From Thermoanaerobaculia bacterium (lineage in GTDB: Bacteria; Acidobacteriota; Thermoanaerobaculia; Multivoradales; J023): DNA of 64,000 bases. The translations under genes and the position numbers were made by a program. The DNA lies in assembly GCA_028066595.1 (NCBI GenBank), contig JALCBJ010000005.1, forward strand, positions 107,933-171,932, given 5' to 3'. Shown one piece after another: positions 50,500 through 59,750 of this stretch (the first letter of the stretch is position 1; each line of letters begins with the position of its first letter). The notes under the pieces were generated by a model, which worked only from the letters and a program-made list of their open reading frames with translations, was not told the origin of the DNA and made no database searches.

Positions 50500-52806
50500 A
50501 TGATTCGATGCCACTTCGCGCGCTGGCGGTTCCTCCCTGTGCTTCTCTCTTTCCTGTTCTCCGTTTCGGTGCTCGTCGGTCCTCTCATGGCTCAGGAATC
50601 TCCGGTCCAGACCGCCGCCGAATCGCCAGAGCCTCTACCGATCTCCCGAGCCAGCTCTAGCATCGAAGTCGATGGCGTTCTCGATGAACCTGCCTGGGCC
50701 AATGCGCTGAAAATGACCATCGGCTATGAGTGGTTTCCCGGCGACAACGCCGAACCGCCGGTGGCTACGGACGTCTTCTTGACCTACGACGACGACGCCT
50801 TCTATGTCGGCTTCGTGGCCTACGATCCCGATCCCTCGGCCATCCGAGCTCATCTGATGGATCGCGACACGATCGGCACCTTCGTCCAGGACGATCACGT
50901 GACCTTCATGATCGACACGTTCAATGACGAGCGTCGCGCGTTCCAGTTCCGCATCAACCCTTTGGGGGTCCAGGCCGACGCGCTCTTCTCTCAGGTCGAG
51001 TTCATCGAAGACTTCTCGTGGGATGTGATCTGGGATTCGGCGGGACGCATCACCACGGAAGGGTACGTGGTGGAAGTGGCGCTGCCGCTCGATCAGATCC
51101 GTTTCCCAGAGACGGAAGGCCCGCAGACCTGGGGAGTCGAGTTGGGGCGATCGTATCCGCGAGACCGCCGCCATCGTATGAGCGCCAATCCCCGCGACCG
51201 CGATCGGACGTGCCTCTTGTGTCAGGTCGACAAAGTGCGGGGATTCGAGGGCATCGAGCCGGGCCGAAATCTGGAGGTCACTCCCACCGTTACCGGGCTG
51301 GTGGCCGAAGCGCGACCAGGATTCCCCGGGGGTGATTTCGAGACCGAGGAAGAGGACGGCGAGGTGGGGGTTTCCATGCGCTGGGGCATCACCCAGGCGC
51401 TGACTCTGAACGCCGCCTACAACCCCGACTTCTCCCAAGTAGAGGCCGACGCCGCGCAGCTGAACGTGAACGAGCGCTTTGCGCTCTTCTTCGAAGAGAA
51501 GCGGCCGTTCTTCTTGGAAGGAGTCGACTTCTTTGCAACGCCCATCAACGCGGTGTTCACTCGTACGGTCGTCGATCCGGAGTTCGGACTCAAGCTGACC
51601 GGCAAGCAGGGCGCGAACGCCGGAGGTGCCTTCGTCACTCGGGACGAAGTGAACTCCTTGGTCTTTCCGAGCAACCAGGGATCGCGCCAGACCTTGACCC
51701 GCGAAGCCGTGGACGGCGCCGTAGCTCGCTACCGCCGGGATATCGGCCAGGGTGGGGCGGTCGGCGTACTCCTGACGTCGCGATCGGCGGACGAATACGA
51801 AAACCAGGTAGCAGGGATCGACGGGTTTCTGCGCTTGGGGCAAGTCGACGAGCTACGATTCCAGTATCTGGCCTCGGAGAGTCGGTATGCCGACGACGTG
51901 GCTCTGAGCTTCGGACAGCCACTGGGGGACTTCAATGGCGATGCCTTCGAGGTCTCGTACGCACACAACGCGCGGAACTGGGCCTGGAACGCAAAGTACG
52001 AAGATCTCGAGCCAGGTTTTCGGGCCGATTTCGGCTTCGTCCCCAGGGTCGATCTGAGGCAGTTGAGCGGGGGGGTTCAACGAACCGTTTGGGGAGGCGA
52101 AGATGATGCCTACGATCAGCTGAATTTTGGTGGCAGTTGGGTACGGGCGGAAGATCACGAGGGCGATCTCACCGATCGGGAGATCGACATCTTCGCGAAT
52201 TTCCGCGGACCTCTCCAGAGCTTCGTCGAGGTGGCGACGTCCGAGCGGACGAGGGTGGTTCGCGGTGTTCGCCACGACGGGCTCCAGCTCTACGAGGCCG
52301 TGGGGCAATTCCAACCCGGTGCGATCGGCAAGGTGGTGCTCTTCGTGGCGGACGGGGAGACGGTGGATTTCTCGAACAACCGCCCGGCGGACATGACGAT
52401 CTGGAACCCGCAGCTCGAGATGAAGCTCGGTCGCCATTTCAACGCGCAGCTGTCCCACGTCCAGCAGACCCTCGATGCGCCGGAGGGCGAGATCCTCGAC
52501 GTCGGGTTGTCGGAGCTGAAAGTGGTCTGGAACTTCAGTCTTCGCTCGTTTCTACGAGCCATCGTCCAATACCAGAACCTGGATCGCAATCCGGAGCTCT
52601 TCGTGGTCCCGGTCGAAGAGAAGGTCGAGACGCTCTTCACCCAGCTGCTCTTCAGCTACAAGCTCAATCCCCAGACGGTGCTCTTCCTGGGCTACTCGGA
52701 CAATTCGCTCGGTGTCGAGGACTCCCGGTTCCCGCTGCAGAGCGTGTCGTTGACTCAGACGGACCGGACCCTGTTCTTCAAGCTCGGCTACGCGTTCACC
52801 TTCTAG
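50500..52806 (+). CDS. CBM9/DUF5916 outer-membrane barrel protein
   Basis: A 768-residue protein from ATG 50500 (ribosome site GGGAG), not the track start at 50326. A signal peptide (residues 1-31, ending 'PLMAQ') is followed by a CBM9-like sandwich ('[17 protein letters not shown]', '[21 protein letters not shown]', '[20 protein letters not shown]'). A long beta-barrel of the DUF5916 type comes next ('[20 protein letters not shown]', '[12 protein letters not shown]'), ending in aromatic 'LGYAFTF'. DUF5916 proteins are outer-membrane and often linked with sugar or peptide uptake in Bacteroidota and Acidobacteriota. The divergent winged-helix regulator may control it. The substrate is not known. 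Confidence 0.88.
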   Translation: MIRCHFARWRFLPVLLSFLFSVSVLVGPLMAQESPVQTAAESPEPLPISRASSSIEVDGVLDEPAWANALKMTIGYEWFPGDNAEPPVATDVFLTYDDDAFYVGFVAYDPDPSAIRAHLMDRDTIGTFVQDDHVTFMIDTFNDERRAFQFRINPLGVQADALFSQVEFIEDFSWDVIWDSAGRITTEGYVVEVALPLDQIRFPETEGPQTWGVELGRSYPRDRRHRMSANPRDRDRTCLLCQVDKVRGFEGIEPGRNLEVTPTVTGLVAEARPGFPGGDFETEEEDGEVGVSMRWGITQALTLNAAYNPDFSQVEADAAQLNVNERFALFFEEKRPFFLEGVDFFATPINAVFTRTVVDPEFGLKLTGKQGANAGGAFVTRDEVNSLVFPSNQGSRQTLTREAVDGAVARYRRDIGQGGAVGVLLTSRSADEYENQVAGIDGFLRLGQVDELRFQYLASESRYADDVALSFGQPLGDFNGDAFEVSYAHNARNWAWNAKYEDLEPGFRADFGFVPRVDLRQLSGGVQRTVWGGEDDAYDQLNFGGSWVRAEDHEGDLTDREIDIFANFRGPLQSFVEVATSERTRVVRGVRHDGLQLYEAVGQFQPGAIGKVVLFVADGETVDFSNNRPADMTIWNPQLEMKLGRHFNAQLSHVQQTLDAPEGEILDVGLSELKVVWNFSLRSFLRAIVQYQNLDRNPELFVVPVEEKVETLFTQLLFSYKLNPQTVLFLGYSDNSLGVEDSRFPLQSVSLTQTDRTLFFKLGYAFTF

Positions 52807-52936
52807 CTCTCCTCCCGGGCTCCGAGGTGGGTATAGGAATGCGATACCCTCTCGGTCCGATCGTTCCGGCGTGGCCGACTCGCCCTCGGGCGGCAAACGT
52901 CGCGTCGTCGAGATTCATCCGCTGCGAGGAGACACC

Positions 52937-53452
52937 ATGAGCAACCCGACCGCTGTGTTCGAGACCAGCCACGGAACCTTCAAGGCCGAGATCTTCGAAG
53001 ACAAGATGCCGAAGACTGCCGGCAACTTCATTCAGCTCGCCGAGGACGGTTTCTACGACGGTCTGCATTTCCATCGCGTGATCAAAGGCTTCATGTGCCA
53101 GTTCGGCTGCCCTCATTCCAAGGATCCGAGCAGCCCGCGTGCAGGCACCGGTGGACCGCCCCACGGCACTATCGAAGACGAGCATCCGGAGGACGCCAAG
53201 TTCTCCAACGAGCCCGGTACCCTGTCGATGGCCAACACCGGACGCCCCAACTCGGGCGGTTCGCAGTTCTTCATCAACACGGTACACAACACCTACCTCG
53301 ATTGGTTTTCTCCCGGACCGTCGAAGCACCCGGTCTTCGGCAAGGTCAGTGAAGGGATGGACGTCGTCCAGAAGATCGAGACGACGCCGACGGCGCGTGG
53401 CGATCGGCCGGAACCGCCGGTTCAGATGGTTCGGGTGACCATCGAGAGATAG
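52937..53452 (+). CDS. ppiB: Cyclophilin-type peptidyl-prolyl isomerase
   Basis: A 171-residue cyclophilin from ATG 52937 (GAGGAGACACC before it); the track start is 22 codons upstream. The active-site Arg and Gln are in '[17 protein letters not shown]', the family aromatic/Asn pattern in '[20 protein letters not shown]', and '[18 protein letters not shown]' closes the barrel. It has no signal peptide, so it is cytoplasmic. An insertion around '[19 protein letters not shown]' is normal for bacterial PpiB-type proteins. It speeds cis-trans turning of Pro peptide bonds during folding. Confidence 0.92.
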   Translation: MSNPTAVFETSHGTFKAEIFEDKMPKTAGNFIQLAEDGFYDGLHFHRVIKGFMCQFGCPHSKDPSSPRAGTGGPPHGTIEDEHPEDAKFSNEPGTLSMANTGRPNSGGSQFFINTVHNTYLDWFSPGPSKHPVFGKVSEGMDVVQKIETTPTARGDRPEPPVQMVRVTIER

Positions 53453-53533
53453 CGGCCGGGGAGTCGAGGGTGCGGCCTGCGGTTCGAGGTTCCCGGCGCA
53501 GCTAGCGATGCCGAGAATTATCGAGCCCTGCTG

Positions 53534-54973
53534 CTAGATCCGCGGGGCCGAGACGTCGGCCTCGTCGGCTCCTTCGAGCGCAGGCTCGATGACCTCGGAG
53601 AGGAACTCGTCCACCTGCTGCTCCGACCGACCGGTGAAACCGCCCGGATCGAGCCAAGGCTCGACCTCCTCTCGCGACAGTCGGAAGTCCGGGTCGCGGA
53701 CGATGCTCTCGATGAGCGGGTTTTCCGCGGCGCCGGCTTCCAGATCTTCCTGGGCTGCGAGGCTGTGCCCGCGGATTCTCTCGTGCAGGTGCTGACGGTC
53801 GCCGCCGCGCAGCACCGCTTCCATGAGAATCGTTTCCGTTGCCATGAAAGGCAGCTCACGCTCCACACGAGCTGCGATGGCGCGATCCTTGACCCGCAGA
53901 CCCGCCGCGATATGCGCGGCCAGGCCGAGAATGGCATCGGCGGTAAGAAACGCGTCTGGCAGCACCAGTCGCCGATTGGACGAGTCGTCGAGGCTTCGCT
54001 CGAGCCATTGCGTGGCGTGGTTGAGCGGCCCATTGAGGGCGTCGACCATCAGCTTTCGTGACAGTCCGCACAGTCGCTCGGAACGGATCGGATTGCGTTT
54101 GTAGGCCATCGCCGACGAGCCCACCTGCTTGTCGTCGAACGGCTCCGACAGCTCGCCCACGCCTTGTAGAAGGCGCAGATCGGTCCCCATCTTGTGGCAG
54201 CTCTCGGCGATGCCCGAGAGCGCCGCCAACACCTGGGAGTCTTGCTTGCGCGAGTAGGTCTGGCCGGTGAGGTCCATCGACGACTCGAAGCCGAGGCGCC
54301 GTGCGATGGCCCGATCGAGCTCCCGTACTTTGTCGCCGTTGCCACCGAACAGAGTCAGATAGGACGCCTGCGTTCCCGTCGTGCCTTTGGCGCCGCGACA
54401 ACGCAGGGTGGCCAAGCGGTGATCGATCTCTCCCAGATCGAGGAAGAAGTCCTGGAGCCAGAGTGTGGCCCGTTTTCCGACGGTCGTCAGCTGAGCGGGT
54501 TGAAAATGGGTGAAAGCCAAGCAGGGCACACCCTTTGTGCGTCGGGCGAAGTCTGCGAGATGGCGCATCGACGAAACGAGGCGGCTACGCAAGAGCCGCA
54601 GAGCATCACGGGTCAACACCACATCGGTGTTGTCGGTGATGAAGGCACTGGTCGCCCCGAGGTGGAGGATTCCCCCGGCACTGGGATGGATCTGGTCGGC
54701 CTGCTCGGCGTAGTGCCGGATATGAGCCACCACGTCGTGTCGGGTCTGTCGCTCGACCTCGGCCACGCGATCCAAATCGACGGAGTCCGCCGCGTTCCGC
54801 AACGCTCGGAGCTGTGCTTCTGTGATGTCCAGGCCCAGATCCCGCTGGCTCTCGGCCAAGGCGATCCACAGGCTGCGCCAGGTACGGAAGCGGTTGGCGG
54901 CGGAGAACAGGCCCGCCATCTCACGGGATGCATAGCGCTCGTGAAGTGGATTCTGGGGTGCGGCAGACGACAT
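53534..54973 (-). CDS. purB: Adenylosuccinate lyase
   Basis: A 479-residue enzyme of the fumarase/aspartase superfamily. It shows 'HLGATSAFITDNTD' (first active-site loop), 'AFTHFQPAQLTTVGKRATLW' (second region) and the signature 'GSSAMAYKRNPIRSERL'. It catalyses two steps of purine synthesis, making AICAR and AMP with release of fumarate. The start ATG lies 5 nt after the stop of the DUF4301 gene, which is upstream on the same strand, so the chain rfbB-rfbC-DUF4301-purB is probably one operon. The long form with this C-terminal helical part is close to the eukaryote-like type. Confidence 0.93.
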   Translation of the reverse strand: MSSAAPQNPLHERYASREMAGLFSAANRFRTWRSLWIALAESQRDLGLDITEAQLRALRNAADSVDLDRVAEVERQTRHDVVAHIRHYAEQADQIHPSAGGILHLGATSAFITDNTDVVLTRDALRLLRSRLVSSMRHLADFARRTKGVPCLAFTHFQPAQLTTVGKRATLWLQDFFLDLGEIDHRLATLRCRGAKGTTGTQASYLTLFGGNGDKVRELDRAIARRLGFESSMDLTGQTYSRKQDSQVLAALSGIAESCHKMGTDLRLLQGVGELSEPFDDKQVGSSAMAYKRNPIRSERLCGLSRKLMVDALNGPLNHATQWLERSLDDSSNRRLVLPDAFLTADAILGLAAHIAAGLRVKDRAIAARVERELPFMATETILMEAVLRGGDRQHLHERIRGHSLAAQEDLEAGAAENPLIESIVRDPDFRLSREEVEPWLDPGGFTGRSEQQVDEFLSEVIEPALEGADEADVSAPRI

Positions 54974-54978
54974 CGGAG

Positions 54979-56637
54979 CTACCTCGCGCTGGGCTGGTGG
55001 GCGGGTCGAAGAAGGTCGAAGACGGTTTTCACAGGCGCGAAGATCGAAGCCGGGATCTCCACGAAGACGGTATTCCAGCGCGCCATGGCGCCATTCCAGA
55101 GCCCCGGGCGTTCGAGCACTCGAATCGGTTGCCCTTGGTGGGACTTGTTGCTCAGGAAGACCGTGTCGGGGTCGACGAAAGACGCGAGGTCATAGGGATC
55201 GCCGCGGTGCGAGCGCAGGCGGCAGACCATATTCACAGGGTTGAAATGGGTGGCTGCTCCAGCGATGTCCGTTTGCTGCGGATCGCGACGATTCACTTGC
55301 GCCTGCTCGACGATCTGGGGGGTAGTGACCTGTCCGACCTCGGAATCGGAGGACACATGGCGTACCCAAAATGGGCCGCCGCCCGGCTCACCCTCGTTCT
55401 TCACCATGCCGCAGACCCGCAGCGGCCTGTCGAGCCGGTCCACCAACCAAGCATGCTTCACCCGTAGTGGACGGTCTAGGTAGTCGAGAGCGTGGGCCAG
55501 GTTCAGCCTTTCCGCGGCGAAGCGTAGGCCAGCGTCGACCTCGGACTCGCCCACGCTACCCGCGCGTTCGGCCCGTTCCAGTGCACCGAGGTGCTGCACG
55601 ATGCCTTGCTCCAGCTCCAACAGATAGCCTCCGAGAAGACGATTCCACAGCAGGACCTCGCGACGCTGCGCCGCCGGCAACACGTTGTCGATCGTCCGGA
55701 GGAAAACCAGGTCGGCGCCAGTCTCCTGTACTACCTCTCCGAGGTTCACCAGCAGGGCACCATGACCGCCTGGACGAAATAGCAGCCGCCCTTCCTCGTC
55801 GCGCAACGGTGCGGCGAGCTCAGAGCTTCCGTCTTCCGCCAGACGGACTGCCACGGTATCGGTCGATGGACGCTGGATCGAGCAACTCAGCTCGTAGCGT
55901 CCGCCGAGCCTCGCTTCGAGACGAGCCACGATGTCGCGGAAGGCCTGTCGGAACTCCAGCTCCCGGTGCTGGGGAATGGTGAAATGCACGCTGCAGACAC
56001 CATCGTGTGACCGTAAGTGCTCTGCTGCTTCCTCGACGTGCTCGTCGAGAGGGGTGCGGGGTCCGGAGTCCGTGGCGTGAAACGGAATCAGCGCCTTGGG
56101 ATACGAGCCAAACCCGAGAGCTGGTGCGTCGTCTGTCGCTTCGTCGAGGAGCGCTTCGAGAGCTGACTGGGCTTCGGCCTTTCGGGCCAGCTCGTCGAGT
56201 TCGAGGCCGCGCTCGTTTAGGACCTCGCTGAGGAGATCCCGGAACGGGAAGCGGCCCATCTCCGACAGAAACCGTTTCGCCTCGTCTGCCTCTGTGCTTC
56301 CTAGTTTCAGCGTCCCGGCGTTCCGCGCGGCGAGTAGCCCGCGGAACATTCGGGTTGCGGCCCCCGAGGCGGGCACGAATTTGGCAAATCGGCCCGCCGC
56401 TGCCGCCGCCTGGAACCGGTCCTGCAGCGCGGCGTGTCGCTGTTCGGACAATCTCAGGATCCCATCCCCGACCGTGCAGGGGCGATCGAGCTGAATCGGA
56501 GGCGGCTCGTGGCGGAGTAGTCGCAACTGACGGGACACTTCCGCCAGGTCTAGACCGTGGCGTTCGATCCGAGCTCGGTCGGTTTCGGTGAGTCCGTCCG
56601 GGAATGTTCCGTGCGGGCTGTGCTCGGATCCTGACAT
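54979..56637 (-). CDS. DUF4301 family protein (possible nucleotidyltransferase-like)
   Basis: A 552-residue protein. The signature block 'FAKFVPASGAATRMFRGLL' lies near residue 85-105 and is the hallmark of DUF4301. Its P-A-x-G-x-x-T-R pattern resembles the G-x-G-T-R phosphate loop of GT-A type nucleotidyltransferases. Later conserved-looking parts include 'LIPFHATDSGPRTPLDEHVEEA', 'VHFTIPQHRELEF' and 'KNEGEPGGGPFWV'. It lies 5 nt after rfbC and 5 nt before purB. Since rfbA is absent nearby, it is tempting to place it in nucleotide-sugar work, but this is only inference. Most members are uncharacterised. Confidence 0.82.
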   Translation of the reverse strand: MSGSEHSPHGTFPDGLTETDRARIERHGLDLAEVSRQLRLLRHEPPPIQLDRPCTVGDGILRLSEQRHAALQDRFQAAAAAGRFAKFVPASGAATRMFRGLLAARNAGTLKLGSTEADEAKRFLSEMGRFPFRDLLSEVLNERGLELDELARKAEAQSALEALLDEATDDAPALGFGSYPKALIPFHATDSGPRTPLDEHVEEAAEHLRSHDGVCSVHFTIPQHRELEFRQAFRDIVARLEARLGGRYELSCSIQRPSTDTVAVRLAEDGSSELAAPLRDEEGRLLFRPGGHGALLVNLGEVVQETGADLVFLRTIDNVLPAAQRREVLLWNRLLGGYLLELEQGIVQHLGALERAERAGSVGESEVDAGLRFAAERLNLAHALDYLDRPLRVKHAWLVDRLDRPLRVCGMVKNEGEPGGGPFWVRHVSSDSEVGQVTTPQIVEQAQVNRRDPQQTDIAGAATHFNPVNMVCRLRSHRGDPYDLASFVDPDTVFLSNKSHQGQPIRVLERPGLWNGAMARWNTVFVEIPASIFAPVKTVFDLLRPAHQPSAR

Positions 56638-56642
56638 CGACG

Positions 56643-57209
56643 TCAGTCCTCCGACCAGAGCGGAAGCCGGTCGCGCACCTCGGACAATGCCGCCGCCCCG
56701 GCGTCCTTGGCCGACAGAAGGGGAGCCCCGTCGAGAGGCCAGTCGATGCCGATCGCGGGGTCGTCCCAGGCGACCGTCAGTTGGTGCTCGGCGTCATAGA
56801 CATCGGTACATTTGTACTGCACCTCCGCTACCTCGGAGAGGACGTAGAAGCCGTGCAGGTAGACCGGCGGTATGTACAGTTGGTGATGATTCTCGGACGA
56901 GAGGTGGAATCCGACCCATTTGCCGAACGTCGGCGCTCCGATCCGCGTATCCACTGCGACGTCGAAGATCTCACCGGCCGAGCAGCGCACCAGCTTGCCT
57001 TGGGGCCTGCGATCCTGACCGTGGAGTCCCCGGAGGGTACCCTTCTTCGACTTCGAATGGTTGTCCTGAACGAACGTCGCTTCGAGTCCTAGCTCGGCGT
57101 ATTTCTCTGAGTGGTACGTCTCTACGAAGAACCCGCGATCGTCACCGTGTATCACGGGCTTCACCAACAGGACTCCGGGGAGGGACGTCTTCTCGATCTC
57201 CAGGGCCAT
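56643..57209 (-). CDS. rfbC: dTDP-4-dehydrorhamnose 3,5-epimerase
   Basis: A 188-residue enzyme from ATG 57209, preceded by GGGAG; the ORF track adds 29 residues. The start overlaps the rfbB stop (TGATG). Motifs are 'DDRGFFVETYHSEKYAELG', 'FVQDNHSKSKKGTLRGLHGQ' with the catalytic His, 'GKLVRCSAGEIFDVAVD', 'YIPPVYLHGFYVL' and 'WDDPAIGIDWP'. It epimerises C3 and C5 of the dTDP-4-keto-6-deoxyglucose made by RfbB, towards dTDP-rhamnose for cell-surface polysaccharide. rfbA and rfbD are not in the window. Confidence 0.94.
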   Translation of the reverse strand: MALEIEKTSLPGVLLVKPVIHGDDRGFFVETYHSEKYAELGLEATFVQDNHSKSKKGTLRGLHGQDRRPQGKLVRCSAGEIFDVAVDTRIGAPTFGKWVGFHLSSENHHQLYIPPVYLHGFYVLSEVAEVQYKCTDVYDAEHQLTVAWDDPAIGIDWPLDGAPLLSAKDAGAAALSEVRDRLPLWSED

Positions 57210-58321
57210 CAGCCGGAAGCTCCCGCTTCCTTTGTCTCGGATTGGCCCGAGCCCAGGCGCTGCCGATCGTATTTGTCGGCCAGAACCTTCTTGCACCAGT
57301 CCTGGTTGTCCAGGTACCAGCGTACGGTCTCGCGCAGGCCCGATTCAAAGTCGTGGCGTGCTGCCCATCCCAGTTCGGAGCGGATCTTCGAAGAGTCGAT
57401 GGCGTACCGCCAATCGTGCCCGGGCCGGTCGGTGACGAAGCTCTTCAAGTCGGTGTACGACGTCTTGCCGGCGGCCCGAAGTGTTGCGTTCTCTGCGGCG
57501 GGCAACTCCTCTTCCAGCACCTCGCAGATCCGGTCGACCACCTCGAGGTTGGTGCGTTCGTTGTGCCCACCAATGTTGTATTTCTCACCCACCCTACCCG
57601 AGGCGAGCGCGAGCAGGATGCCGCGGCAATGGTCGTCGACGTACAGCCAGTCGCGAACGTTCGAGCCATCGCCGTAGATGGGAAGGTTGCGGCCCTCGGT
57701 AGCGTTCAGGATCATCAACGGGATCAGTTTTTCGGGGAACTGAAACGGGCCATAGTTGTTGGAGCAGTTGGTGATCACTGCGGGCAAGCCGTAGGTATGG
57801 ACGTATGCGCGCACCAGATGGTCTGCCGCCGCTTTCGACGCAGCGTACGGCGAGTTGGGTGCGTACGCCGTCGTCTCTTCGAAGAGACCGGTCGGACCCA
57901 GGCTGCCGTAGACCTCGTCGGTGGAGACGTGGAGGAATCGAAATCGTTCCCGAGCCTCTTCGTCGAGGGACGCGAATCGGTGCCTGGCGGCCTCCAACAG
58001 CTCGAAGGTACCGACGATGTTGGTGCGTACGAAATCGCCCGGACCATCTATGGAGCGGTCGACGTGACTCTCCGCGGCGAAATTGACCAGTGCGCTCGGC
58101 GGCAGCTCGGCGAAGAGGGAGCGCACGTCCTCGCGCCGGGCGATGTCGCCTCGAACGAAGCGGAAACGTTCGTGACCTTCGACATCGCGAAGATTCTCCA
58201 GGCTGCCAGCGTATGTCAGCGCGTCGAACACAACCACCTCGGCCTCGGTCTCTGCGAGGGCCAAGCGGACGAAGTTGGAACCGATGAAGCCGGCTCCACC
58301 GGTGACGATCATGCGTTGCAT
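57209..58321 (-). CDS. rfbB: dTDP-glucose 4,6-dehydratase
   Basis: A 370-residue short-chain dehydrogenase/reductase from ATG 58321; the ORF track start adds 38 residues. The Rossmann motif is 'MIVTGGAGFIGSNFVRLAL'. 'HVSTDEVYGSLGPTGLFEETT' holds the active-site T-D-E, and 'YAPNSPYAASKAAADHLVRAY' has the catalytic Y-x3-K. 'NCSNNYGPFQFPEKLIPLMI', 'GDGSNVRDWLYVDDHCRGI' and the closing 'TDRPGHDWRYAID' complete the RfbB pattern. It makes dTDP-4-keto-6-deoxyglucose, the branch point to dTDP-rhamnose. It overlaps rfbC by one base. Confidence 0.95.
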   Translation of the reverse strand: MQRMIVTGGAGFIGSNFVRLALAETEAEVVVFDALTYAGSLENLRDVEGHERFRFVRGDIARREDVRSLFAELPPSALVNFAAESHVDRSIDGPGDFVRTNIVGTFELLEAARHRFASLDEEARERFRFLHVSTDEVYGSLGPTGLFEETTAYAPNSPYAASKAAADHLVRAYVHTYGLPAVITNCSNNYGPFQFPEKLIPLMILNATEGRNLPIYGDGSNVRDWLYVDDHCRGILLALASGRVGEKYNIGGHNERTNLEVVDRICEVLEEELPAAENATLRAAGKTSYTDLKSFVTDRPGHDWRYAIDSSKIRSELGWAARHDFESGLRETVRWYLDNQDWCKKVLADKYDRQRLGSGQSETKEAGASG

Positions 58322-58497
58322 CGAGAAGGTTCCGAGGAGGGAAGGGGACGGGGAGGAGTGGGCGGGTGACGCCGCAGGGTCGGGAGGATCGTAGACCATC
58401 CGACCTCGGCGCGGTCGCGAGTATACCGAGGCCATGACGGGTCTGTTGCAGGCATCTCGTCCAGGCCTGCGGTGAGATTCACGGCGCCGTACCCTGC

Positions 58498-58527
58498 TTG
58501 ACAGTTCGACCGACTGGTTGGTAGGCT
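58498..58527 (+). promoter_or_regulatory. Promoter of the candidate small RNA
   Basis: TTGACA at 58498-58503 (perfect -35), 18-bp spacer, TAGGCT at 58522-58527. No plus-strand gene follows within 1 kb; only the terminator at 58570-58600 does. Confidence 0.5.
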
Positions 58528-58533
58528 CGCTCC

Positions 58534-58600
58534 GCGAGGGGGCGAAATCCTCCTCTCATCCCTCCCAACGAGGGGCGCCAAAGCGCCCCTCCTTTTTTTT
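58534..58600 (+). ncRNA. Candidate small RNA, about 67 nt
   Basis: An orphan TTGACA-N18-TAGGCT promoter is followed 40 nt later by a very strong terminator: 9-bp stem GAGGGGCGC / GCGCCCCTC, loop CAAA, then a run of eight T. The transcript would begin near 58534 and carry an unpaired C/U-rich stretch 'TCCTCCTCTCATCCCTCCC', complementary to Shine-Dalgarno sequences. That is the usual form of a trans-acting repressor sRNA. The T-run is only on the plus strand, so the hairpin does not serve the minus-strand gene at 58625. No known RNA family is recognised. Confidence 0.45.
58570..58600 (+). terminator. Strong Rho-independent terminator
   Basis: A 9-bp GC-rich stem (58570-58578 with 58583-58591), CAAA loop, then CTTTTTTTT. 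It closes the candidate small RNA and also separates it from the converging gene at 58625. Confidence 0.85.
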
Positions 58601-58624
58601 GCCCGAACGAACCCAGGGACGGGG

Positions 58625-59671
58625 CTACGGCTTGACGCCGTAGGGCGCTAGAAGAGCTGCAGCCTCTCCGAGGTAGCCCTGGGTGCGGACCAAATGTTCT
58701 TGTGCCTGTTGCACTCGGGCGGCGTTACAGTCGACCGCGAGAGCCTGCATCTCGACGAAAGCCCGCCGCAGCGGCTCGACGACCTTTTTGTCCGGAGCTG
58801 AGGCGAACACCTGGGAGCTGTCTTTCAGAATCGGAATCACGGCCCGGCTCAGGTCGCGGCATGCCGATCCGACCCCACGATTTCTCTCGGCCTGTGCTCT
58901 CAGGTAGTCCGCCAGAGCTTGCTTGGCGGGTACGACGGCGGGTCGGTAGACCTCCTGATGCCAGTGCTGCATCAACTGGGTGAGAGTCGGCCCTTCCGGC
59001 TCGTCCGGTTCTTCTGTTTCCAGATAGTCCTGGTACTGACCTTCCGCTTCGACGGCCGCCATCTGGATGCCTGGCAGGTAAGGAGCGATGGCTTCGGCCT
59101 TTCGTTCGTCGTCTGACAGAACCAGTCTGCCCAGTTCGCGAACCTCTCTCTCGATCTTCTCGACCGTCTCCAAGACCTCGAGCTGAAAGCTGTCGAAGGG
59201 TGCTACCGGTACGGCCACCAGATCGCACAGCCGTCCCGAGTGTTCGGCCATGCGACGGAGAGATGCGCCGGCTTCGCGTCGGATTTTCGGTTGCAACTGG
59301 TCCAAAAGCTCATCGGCCACGTCACCGGCCTTGCGGAAGCTCGCCATTTCTCCGGTATGGCTCTGCAGAATCCAGTCGCGGATGCGCTGTTCTTGATGCT
59401 CATTGGTACCCGCCATTCGGTTCCAGCGGGTCGAGATGCCCTCGGACAGTTGCTGACACCCCTCGAACTGATAGTCGAGCAACGCCAGGATCGTGACCGC
59501 TTCCTTGCCTGCATCGGGCAGTGGCACCGAGGCGCCGAGCGCAGCTTGGGGCAAGGTGAAGGATCCGATGAGAGAGGCTGCGACCGCGACCCACGAGACG
59601 ACCCTCCCAGGATCTTGGGGTCGGGCGCGAAGTTCCGGGGCAGCGGCGGCGAAGGTGCAGACTGATTCCAT
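58625..59671 (-). CDS. Exported helical protein of unknown function
   Basis: A 348-residue ORF. The N-terminal 48 residues hold a signal-like hydrophobic stretch ('VVSWVAVAASLIGSFTLPQAALGAS'). The rest is nearly all helix with charged heptad-like runs ('ELLDQLQPKIRREAGASLRRMAEH', 'VEKIEREVRELGRLVLSDDERKAEAIAPYL') and four scattered Cys in the mature part. No domain is recognised. The start is uncertain; a later Met is possible but would remove the signal. It is divergent from the ANL-family gene by 79 bp. It probably folds as a helical bundle in the periplasm; no function is proposed. Confidence 0.65.
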   Translation of the reverse strand: MESVCTFAAAAPELRARPQDPGRVVSWVAVAASLIGSFTLPQAALGASVPLPDAGKEAVTILALLDYQFEGCQQLSEGISTRWNRMAGTNEHQEQRIRDWILQSHTGEMASFRKAGDVADELLDQLQPKIRREAGASLRRMAEHSGRLCDLVAVPVAPFDSFQLEVLETVEKIEREVRELGRLVLSDDERKAEAIAPYLPGIQMAAVEAEGQYQDYLETEEPDEPEGPTLTQLMQHWHQEVYRPAVVPAKQALADYLRAQAERNRGVGSACRDLSRAVIPILKDSSQVFASAPDKKVVEPLRRAFVEMQALAVDCNAARVQQAQEHLVRTQGYLGEAAALLAPYGVKP

Positions 59672-59750
59672 CTTCTAAGTATATCGAGGGACTTCGATGA
59701 GCCGATGAAGCGAAGTAGCATGGTACGTTCTCGCAGCCAAGAGACTCGAC

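Noticed and set aside
56588-58369. Plus-strand ORF of 593 residues antisense to rfbC and rfbB
   Set aside because: It is a long open shadow in GC-rich DNA; the minus strand encodes complete RfbC and RfbB with all motifs.
38934-58612. Shared 12-mer gcccgaacgaac at the 38.9 kb hairpin and just after the 58.6 kb terminator
   Set aside because: Matches of this length are expected by chance many times in 64 kb, and the two copies sit in different structural contexts.
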